From the NCBI GenBank assembly GCA_037501455.1, contig CM074856.1, positions 20,419,001 through 20,483,000 on the forward strand: a DNA stretch of 64,000 nt. Reading direction: 5' to 3'. Position numbers and translations under genes: made by a program. The notes under the pieces were generated by a model. That model saw nothing but the letters and a program-made list of their open reading frames with translations, had not been told where the DNA came from and ran no database searches. This document shows positions 56,190 through 64,000 of this stretch, in pieces (position 1 is the first letter of the stretch; every line of letters starts with the position of its first letter). This DNA is from Lantana camara (Eukaryota; Streptophyta; Magnoliopsida; Lamiales; Verbenaceae).

Positions 56190-57985
56190 AAAAAGCGATT
56201 TCAAATGAAATAAGAGATCGCTTTTTTTGGAGTTGTTTTTCATCACCACGAAAATAAGCGATCGCTTTTTTCCTTTGCAATCGCTTTTTCCAGCTTGTTC
56301 ACTTGGCCAACGGAAAAAAACGATTACAAATGAAATAAGAGATCGGGTTTTTTTTTTTTTTTACTTGTTTTTCATCACCTCGAAAATAAGCGATCGGTTT
56401 TTTCCTTTGCAATCGCTTTTTCCAGCTTTTTCAGTTGGCCAACGGAAAAAAGCGATTTCAAATGAAATAAGAGATCGCTTTTTTTGGACTTGTTTTCATC
56501 ACCTCGAAAATAAGCGATCGTTTTTTTCCTTTGCAATCGCTTTTTTCAGCTTGTTCATTTGGCCAATGGAAAAAAGAGATTTCAAATGAAATAAGAGATC
56601 GCTTTTTTTGGACTTGTTTTTCATCACCTCGAAAATAAGCGATCGCTTTTTTCCTTTGCAATCGCTTTTTTTAGCTTGTTCATTTGGCCAACGGAAAAAA
56701 GTGATTTCAAATGAAATAAAAGATCGCTTTTTTTTTAGTTAAGTTTTTAAGATCGGTGTTTAGAACCTTAAAAAAAGCGATCGCTTAATTACTTTCAAAT
56801 CGCTTTTTCAAGAGTTTGACTTGTCTCTTGGAAAAAGCGATTTGAAATGAAATAAGAGATCACTTTTTTTTTTGGAGTTAGATTTTTAGATCGGTTTTCA
56901 GAACCTTAAAAAAAGCGATTGCTTAATTACTTTCAAATCGCTTTTTCAAGAGTTTGACTTGTCCCTTGGAAAAGGCAATTTCAAATGAAATAAGAGATCG
57001 CTTTTTTTTGGAGTTAGATTTTTAGATCGGTTTCAGAACCTTAAAAAAAGCGATCGCTTAATTACTTTCAAATCGCTTTTTCAAGAATTTGACTTGTCCC
57101 TTGGAACAAGCGATTTGAAATGAAATAAGAGATCGCTTTTTTTTTTTAGTTAAATTTTTAGATCGGTTTTCAGAACCTTAAAATAAGCGATCGCTTAATT
57201 ACTTTCAAATCGCTTTTTCAAGAGTTTGACTTGTCCCTTGGAAAAAGCGATTTCAAATGAAATAAGAGATCGCTTTTTTTTGGAGTTAGATTTTTAGATC
57301 GGTTTTCAGAACCTTAAAAAAAGCGATCGCTTAATTACTTTCAAATCGCTTTTTCAAGAGTTTGACTTGTCCCTTAGAAAAAGCGATTTCAAATGAAATA
57401 AGAGATCGCTTTTTTTTTTTAGTTAGATTTTTAGATCGGTTTTCATAACCTTAAAAAAAGCGATCGCTTAATTACTTTCAAATCGCTTTTTCAAGAGTTT
57501 ACATTGTCCCTTGGAAAAAGAGATTTCAAATGAAATAAGAGATCGCTTTTTTTTTTTTATTAGATTTTTAGGTCGGCTTTCAGAACCTTAAAAAGAGCAA
57601 TCGCTTAATTACTTTCAAATCGCTTTTTCAAGAGTTTACATTGTCCCTTGGAAAAAGCGATTTCAAATAAAATAAGAGATCGCTTTTTTTTTTGGAGTTA
57701 GATTTTTAGATCGGTTTTCAGAACCTTAAAAAAAGCGATCGCTGAATTACTTTCAAATCACTTTTTCAAGAGTTTACATTGTCCCTTGGAAAAAGAGATT
57801 TCAAATGAAATAAGAGATCGCTTTTTTTTGGAGTTAGATTTTTAGATCGGTTTTCAGAACCTTAAAAATTTACCTTGAAATCGCTTTTTCCAAGAGTTTG
57901 ACTTGTCCCTTGGAAAAAGCGATTTCAAGGAAAATAAGCGATCGCTTTTTTTAGGAGTTAGATTTGAACTAGTATTTACAACTAA
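56190..57985. repeat. Tandem array 1, monomers of about 115-140 bp with GCGATCGC palindromes
   Basis: Four units of type A come first (AAGCGATTTCAAATGAAATAAG, then AGATCGCTTTTTTT, TCATCACCTCGAAAATAAG, CGATCGCTTTTTTCC, GCAATCGCTTTTTCCAGC and TTGGCCAACGG). From about 56694 about ten units of type B follow. B has the same first part, then GATCGGTTTTCAGAACCTT, AAAAAGCGATCGCTTAATTAC, TTTCAAATCGCTTTTTC and AAGAGTTTGACTTGTCCCTTGG. Within each unit AAGCGAT...ATCGCTT pairs can form hairpins. Units differ by few substitutions and by T-run length. All ORFs here are artefacts of the repeat. Confidence 0.9.
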
Positions 57986-59160
57986 ATCGCTTAAGCGACG
58001 AACCCAATCGCTTAAATGCATAAATCGATTAATCATGTGCCATTAACACTCAATCATTAAATAACTAAAATTATATTTTTTTATGCTAATTTTACATTAA
58101 ATAACTCATATTTTTTTATGTTAATCCATGTAATCTAAAATTATATTTTTCGATGTTAATCCATGTAATCTAAAATTACATAAATTATATTTAATTGATG
58201 AAAGAACAAACATTAATGCTAAGTTTACATTAAATAACTCATATTTTTTGATAGCATGTGCACATATTTCATATTTAATTGTAATTCCAACCGATTGGGA
58301 CATCACTTAAGTGATTCCTTGTATTTCTTAAGCGACAAACCCAATCGCTTATATGATTCCGCGTGTTTTTAACTAAATCGCTTGTATGATTCCGCTTGTT
58401 TTTAACTAAATCGAGTGAATTATTAATATTTTAATGGAAATTGTGCCATTTATCCTGTTTTAGTAACCAAGAGGGACACTTGTTGAAATACTTTGTTTCA
58501 CGGGATACTGAATCAATAAGTGATTGCAGAAACGTGTTGTGTGAATTACAGCTCAAAAAACTATTAACCAATGTAATTAAAAATTACATGAATTATATTT
58601 AATTGACGAAATGACAAACATTGATGTTGGAGTTTACATTAAATAAATATTATTTTTGGTTAATATGTGTACATCTTTCATGCGTCATGGAATGTGTTAT
58701 TAGTTTTACATGAAATACATTAAATGACGATAGAAAATTATAGTAATTAAATATATATATAAGTGTTAAAGTTAAAGTGAAAATCATAAGTATTAAAGTT
58801 AAAGTGAAAGAACTCGGGTATATTTAATTGTAACTCCAACCGATTGTGACAATCGCTTAAATGAATGTTCATGTTTTTAACACAATCGCTTGAATGAACT
58901 AAATCGCTTAACCGAAAAACCAAATCGCTTAACTGAAGGTTCATGTTTTTTACTAAATCGCTTAAGCGAAAACCCAAATCGCTTAACTGTTTTTTACTAA
59001 ATCACTTAAGTGAAAACCTAAATCACTTAACTGATGGTTCATAAGCGAGGAACACAATCGCTTGAATGAACTAAATCACTTAAACGATGTACCAATTGGT
59101 TGGAATCAAATTTTCATGTTCTTTTACTAAATTTTCATGTTTTTTACTAAATCGCTTTTT
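57986..59160. repeat. Sparse AATCGCTTAAGCGA repeats and a duplicated AT-rich block
   Basis: Short words AAATCGCTTAAGCGA, AACCCAATCGCTTA and AAATCACTTAAGTGA are scattered at 57985-58020, 58310-58410 and 58845-59100. Two diverged copies of an AT-rich block lie at about 58120-58270 and 58560-58690 (shared ATTACAT(A/G)AATTATATTTAATTGA and TTTACATTAAATAA). There is no gene. Confidence 0.7.
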
Positions 59161-60010
59161 CCATCGGTTTCTTTTGTAAAATGAAAAAAAGCGATTTCAA
59201 ATGAACTAAGAGATCGCTTTTTTTTTTACTTGTTTTTCATCACCTCGAAAATAACGCTTTTTCCATCGGTTTCTTTTGTAAAACCAAAAAAAACGATTTC
59301 AAATGAAACAAGAGATCGCTTTTTTTTTTACTTGTTTTTCATCACCTCGAAAATAAGCTATCTTTTTTTCCTTTGCAATCTCTTTTTCCAGCTTTTTCAC
59401 TTGGCCAACGGATAAAAGCGATTTCAAATGAAATAAGAGATCGCTTTTTTTTGGACTTGTTTTTCATCACCTCGAAAATAAGCGATCACTTTTTTCCTTC
59501 GCAATCGCTTTTTCCATCGGTTTCTTTTGTAAAAAAAAAAAAAAAAAAAAAACGATTTCAAATGAAATAAGAGATCGCTTTTTTTTTTTACTTGTTTTAC
59601 ATCACCTCGAAAATAAGCGATCGCTTTCCTTTGCAATCTCTTTTTCCAGCTTTTTCACTTGGCCAACGGACAAAAGCGATTTCAAATGAAATAAGAGATC
59701 GCTTTTTTTTGGACTTGTTTTTCATCACCTCGAAAATAGGCGATCGCTTTTTTCATTCGCAGTCGCTTTTTCCAGCTTGTTCATTTGGCCAATGGAAAAA
59801 AGCGATTTCAAATGAAATAAGAGATCGCTTTCTTTTTTTTTTTTTACCTTGTTTTTCATCACCTCAAAAATAAGCGATCGTTTTTTTCCTTTGCAATCGC
59901 TTTTTCCAGCTTGTTCATTTGGCTAACGGAAAAAAGCAATTTCAAATGAAATAAGAGATTGCTTTTTTTAGCCTTGTTTTTCATCATCTCGAAAAAAAAA
60001 CGATCACTTT
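59161..60010. repeat. Tandem array 2, type A monomers
   Basis: About seven units of type A, as at 56190-56693, some with a CCATCGGTTTCTTTTGTAAAA variant in place of the TTGGCCAACGG part. Homopolymer T and A runs vary, for example A-run 59532-59551. The array ends about 35 bp before the copia LTR. Confidence 0.88.
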
Positions 60011-60043
60011 TGTTAATTTTAATGGACAATGTTTGGGTAAAAC

Positions 60044-60193
60044 TGAAATTGGTATTCATTTTCTTGTAGTCGTATATCTAAATTACAGAGGAAACAGGGA
60101 ATATAAATAAGCCTATACACGGGACAAAGATCCCGACAAATCTGCCCTAAAATGGGTGATTAAGGTATTACGGTCAACTTTCCCTTTTTAACA
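60044..60193 (-). repeat. 3' LTR of a copia element
   Basis: On the minus strand it starts TGTTAAAAAGGGAAAG after the polypurine tract and ends about 150 bp later at ACCAATTTCA. It contains a TATA-like TTTATATTCC near 60105. A very short LTR is usual for some plant copia lineages (for example Ale). The left boundary is less sure, as no TSD partner is in the window. Confidence 0.55.
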
Positions 60194-60205
60194 CTCCCCC
60201 TCAAG
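60194..60205 (-). other. Polypurine tract of the copia element
   Basis: On the minus strand TTGAGGGGGAGTG runs into the TGTTAAAAAG start of the LTR, just after the pol stop codon. Confidence 0.75.
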
Positions 60206-63200
60206 TTAAGTGATGGAGTCACCGATCCTTAACTTGCTCAGTATTCCCCGAAAGCTCTGATTAGTGACAGCCTTGGTCAGTATGTCCGCCAGCTGATCTT
60301 CTGATCTGACGAACGGAATCGTGATGATACCACTTTCTAACTTCTCTTTGATGAAATGCCTATGTACTTCCACATGCTTAGTCCTGTCATGCTGTACAGG
60401 ATTTTCGGAGATACTAATTGCAGCTCTGTTGTCACACTTGAGAGAACTTGGCCCTGAAGGAATCATCCCAATCTCCGTCATAAGTTTCCTTAGCCAAAGT
60501 ACCTCTGCCACTCCTCTTGCTATTCCTCTGAATTCTGCCTCAGCACTAGACAATGCCACAACCTTCTGTTTTTTGCTCCGCCAGGTTACCACATTCCCTC
60601 CAACTAGAGTGAAGTACCCGGAGGTGGATCTTCTATCATTTGGGTTCCCCGCCCAATCTGCGTCGGTATAGGCTTCTATGTCTAAATGCCCATGTTTGCC
60701 AAACATAATCCCAGTACCAATTGTTCCCTTTAGATACCGAATGATCCGTATTACTGCCTCCATATGTTCCTTTTGGGGTTGGTGCATAAATTGGCTAACG
60801 ACTCCCACAGCATACGCAATATCGGGTCTCGTGTGGGACAGATAAATCAGTTTGCCCACTAGGCATTGGTACCTTTCCCTTTCAACTGGTTCCCCACTTT
60901 CTTCTATCTTCAAACTATGATTCACCTGCATAGGGGTCTCAATAGGTTTACAGTCCATCATCCCAGTTTCAGTAAGCAGATCCAGAACATATTTCCTCTG
61001 GGAAATAAATATCCCTGTTTTGGATCTCAGCACTTCAATTCCCAAGAAATACTTTAATCCCCCGAGATCTTTCATCTCGAACTCCTTGAAGAGATCCTCT
61101 CTGAGCTGTTTTATCTCTTCCAAATCACTCCCTGTTATGATCATGTCGTCTACGTAGATGATCAGGCAGGTAACTAGATCTCCCCGTCGTTTCAGAAAGA
61201 GGGTGTGATCTGAGTTACTTTGAACATATCCGTGACTCTGCATTGCCAGTGTGAACCTGCCAAACCATGCCCTCGGGGACTGTTTCAACCCATACAGTGC
61301 TTTCCGAAGCCTACACACCTCATTTTTTCCAAAGTTTCCTGCAAACCCCGGCGGAGGTTCCATGTACACCTCTTCTATCAAGTCGCCATGTAAGAAGGCG
61401 TTCTTTACATCGAACTGGTGGAGCGGCCAGTCTCTATTGGCAGCTACTGATAATAACACCCGAACTGTGTCCAATTTTGCCACAGGCGAAAAAGTCTCAG
61501 AATAATCGATCCCATATGTCTGAGTGTATCCTTTCGCCACTAGCCGTGCCTTGTACCTCTCGACTGAGCCATCCACTTTATGTTTTACGGTGAACACCCA
61601 TTTACACCCAACTGGCTTCTTCCCATCTGGTAATCGACATATCTCCCATGTCCCGTTTTTTTCCAAGGCCTCCATTTCAGTTGTCATGGCCTCCTTCCAT
61701 TTCTCACTTTGTCCGGCCTCTTGCACGGTCCTCGGAATCTCTTCTTTACATAAATTGACAAAGAAGACTTTAGCGACCTCGGACATACTCCCCCTGACCA
61801 TGTTCCCTATGGGATGTTTAGATGAGCGGGACACACGTTCAGGTGAGTATCTATTTGGGGGAATCCCTCGGTTACTCCGTTGTGGCAAAGGGTACCTGTG
61901 ACTTGCTGTGGAATTCTCAGAAACAGTATTATCAGCAGCACCAGTGGAATCAAAATCAAGAATATCAACATGATCATCAGAAGAGGGGTTCAGTGTTTCA
62001 GTTACCTCAGTCACCTCAGGTTGGACATCATAAGAAGGGGAATCATTGGGCATTGGTGCAGTGGTGGTGGTACTGAGTTCTTCTGCAAGTTCAATAACCG
62101 TATCCTTTGAACCAAGATAGTCAAGCCAATACAGGGGTTCACTCTGACTCTCCCCCTGAACCCTGGACTTGGTGAGGAAGAAGTACTCTGTTTCCACAAA
62201 ATTGCAATCCATAGTAACATGGACCCTTTTGCTAACCGGATTATAACAGCGGTATCCTTTTTTATGGGGGAGCATACCCCACGAAAACACATTTTTCAGC
62301 ACACCAATCCAGTTTGGTTCTATCGTGCTTCGGGATATGAACAAATACAGTGCACCCAAAGATTCTTGGAGGTAAGGTAAGATGGGGAGGTATAACTGTT
62401 TGAGTTTGGAGGACAGAGAGGGGTGTTTTATGGTTGAGGATTTGTGTGGGCAATCTATTTGTGAGGTAGGTGGCAGTGGCAACGGCTTCGGGCCAGAAGT
62501 GATTTGAGACATGAGACTCTGTTAGAAGAGATCGAGTCATTTCGAGGATGGTTCGGTTTTTTCTTTCCGAGACACCATTTTATTGAGGGGTGTTCGGACA
62601 GGTGGTTTGGTGTATGAGACCCTGTTCTCGACAAAACCTGTCCATTTCATGGTTAACATACTCCTTGCCATTATCTGATCTGAGCACTTTAACTTTCTTA
62701 TCAAATTGGGTTTGCACCATTTTACAGAATGCCACAAAGGTACCATAGACTTCAGATTTATGGCGCAAAAAATACACCCATGTTACTCGGGAGAAGTCAT
62801 CAATAAATAACACGAAATAACGAAACTGGTTTTGATTGGTGACTGGGGCAGGTCCCCACACATCCGAATGAACCAGTGAGAAAGCAGTTTCAACCCGTGT
62901 ATTACTAAGTTTAAATGAGGCCCTATGGCTCTTTGTAGCAAGGCAAGTTTGGCAGGAAAAGTTCAAATCTGACTTGTTCCGAAATAGAGCGGGAAATAAT
63001 AACCTTAAATACCCCACTGAGGGATGCCCGAGACGTCTGTGCCACAGCCAAAGTTGAGTGGCAGCCTTCCCTGCTGACATAAGAGCTCTGGATGGAGTTT
63101 CCACTTCATCAACATAATATAATCCCCCTTTCTCAGTACCACGCCCAATGATCTCCTTCGTATGAGTGTCCTGTATCAAGCAAAAACGAGGATATATCAG

Positions 63201-63463
63201 GACCACACAATTCAACTCTCTTGTTATGTGGCTTAATGACAGCAGTTTATAAGACAATGATGGGACATAGAGACAGTTGCTTAGTTTTAGTTTCGGAGTG
63301 ATAAGAATTGACCCTGCTTGTTCTACCACCGCTCGACCCCCATTAGCAGTTTGTATATGAGATATTTTAGGGGTCACCCGATCAGTCAAATCGGAGAGGT
63401 CAAATGTCATAGAGTCTGTAGCTCCACAATCCAAAATCCAAGTTGACGGCCCATTAAATGTAG
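60206..63463 (-). pseudogene. Copia pol: protease, integrase, RT and RNase H, broken twice
   Basis: The coding order on the minus strand is as follows. Protease starts at about 63460 (WILDCGATDSMTFD). GAG-pre-integrase follows (TQLWLWHRRLGHPSVGYLR, C...C finger FSCQTCLATK), then the integrase core (VHSDVWGPAP, LFIDDFSRVTWVYFL, VLRSDNGKEY). A TAA at 62580-62582 interrupts it just before NGVSERKNRTILE, which holds the catalytic Glu. A frameshift near 62270 follows, and then a long frame down to 60206 carries RT ([25 protein letters not shown] in two parts, QFDVKNAFLHGDL, IIYVDDMIITGSD) and RNase H (AYTDADWAGNPNDRRSTSGY, SSAEAEFRGIA, CDNRAAISISENPVQHDRTKH). RT and RNase H motifs look intact. The N-terminal 75 or so codons of that long frame (about 62512-62275) are out of frame with integrase. 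Gag is missing: an Athila-type LTR cuts in at 63464. Confidence 0.9.
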
Positions 63464-64000
63464 TGATAAGTCGTTAATTAATCATCTTTATGATTAATTA
63501 TGCCCCGAATTATGCTTTGAAATGATATTATTTATAAAGAATTGATGCTTTGTTGTTTATTTTGTAGATTCGGGGCTTAGAGGTGAAGTTGGTGCTAATT
63601 GGACCGTTTTATGACAAGATTTTCAGGGAGAGACGAATCATGGCTGGACTTACAGTGTTACTGACTGGCAGCGTGAGGATTTCTGATGGGGTTGGAAAGA
63701 AATTCATGCATTCATGCAATTGATGGGAATTATTTTAATAAAAGGTTGTTAGATGTATTAATTGAGGCATTAGAATTTAATTGAGGTGGGCTTAGCATGT
63801 CTTTAGATGGCTGAATTGTTTTTAGTGAATTATGGGCTGCATCTCTTGGAATTCATAGTGGGCCGTACGTGCTTAAATTGTTGGAATATGATGGAGATAG
63901 GCCTGGCGGGATTTATGGCTGGTTGTATGGGATTATGCATGGAATTGAATGAGAGTTGGGCTTACGTGTGTGGCTTAATTAGTTGAGCCCAATTTGCTAG
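63464..64000 (+). repeat. Start of another Athila-type LTR
   Basis: It begins TGATAAGTCGTTAATTAATC inside the protease part of the copia element. It shares with the LTR at 20175 the TGATAA(C/G)TCGTTAATT start, the GAATTGATGCTTTGTTGTTT box (63540) and GTAGATTCGGGG...GAGGTGAAGTTGG (63566). It runs past the end of the window, so its length and TSD cannot be checked. Clear divergence from 20175 means a different family of the same lineage. Confidence 0.7.

Noticed and set aside
56227..56589. Repeated ORFs with FFITSKISDRFF
   Set aside because: They are translations of the tandem monomer and appear wherever the array lacks a frameshift.
56190..60010. CRISPR-like array
   Set aside because: Units are near-identical over their whole length with no unique spacers, and the surroundings are clearly plant nuclear DNA.
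56190..60010. GCGATCGC as the cyanobacterial HIP1 octamer, meaning bacterial contamination
   Set aside because: It occurs only in long AT-rich eukaryote-type tandem repeats beside a plant MULE transposase, and no bacterial genes are near.
62275..62512. N-terminal part of the 768-codon copia frame as real protein
   Set aside because: The integrase continues in another frame (62540-62262). This stretch is out of frame until the shift near 62270.

Overview
This window is repeat-rich nuclear DNA of a flowering plant, probably a eudicot. I found no intact host gene, tRNA, rRNA or CRISPR locus. The plant assignment rests on the transposon families present: Tat-type and Athila-type Ty3/gypsy elements, several Ty1/copia elements, hAT and Mutator-like transposases, a LINE 3' end and a Mutator-type MITE. 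The species cannot be told from the sequence. Element classes are assigned by recognising protein motifs, LTR ends, primer-binding sites, polypurine tracts and target-site duplications (TSDs) by eye.

Left part (1-8062): a copia LTR copy (1-1503) lies against a fragment of a second LTR family, called 'T' here (1504-2741). A decayed hAT transposase on the minus strand follows (about 2745-4165, with its flank to about 5250). Next come a decayed copia RT/RNase H (5262-6072) and an LTR of a third family, 'X' (6073 to about 7695). An AT-rich stretch ends the part.

Centre (8063-37065): a three-level nest of LTR retrotransposons, with perfect 5-bp TSDs at every level. The outermost is a Tat-lineage Ty3/gypsy element. 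It carries broken gag-pol on the plus strand and an additional spliced gene on the minus strand (aORF) with its own TATA-like box. An Athila-type element (20175-36887) sits in its 3' LTR and keeps gag and protease but has lost most of pol. A copia element on the minus strand (21964-31306) sits in the gag of that element. Its 2.2-kb LTRs are nearly identical although its interior is decayed, so it looks both young and non-autonomous.

Right-centre (37066-51748): AT-rich and low-complexity DNA is followed by a T-family LTR (38511-45057) that interrupts a copia LTR. The T LTR holds an X-family LTR (41383-44418), which in turn holds a TRIM-like piece and another T-family end. Further right are a decayed copia pol, a Mutator-type MITE with a 10-bp TSD, the 3' end of a LINE, and a third T copy with an array of GC-rich palindromes.

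Right (51749-64000): a MuDR-type transposase with five in-frame stops (53594-55999) is bordered on the left by a small cluster, and on the right by nearly 4 kb, of tandem repeats built on AAGCGAT/GCGATCGC. Then come a copia element on the minus strand (60044-63463) and the start of another Athila-type LTR. The most unusual items are the transposase with its palindromic arrays, the antisense spliced gene of the Tat element, and the young copia element whose LTR carries a dense ACGTG cluster upstream of its TATA box.
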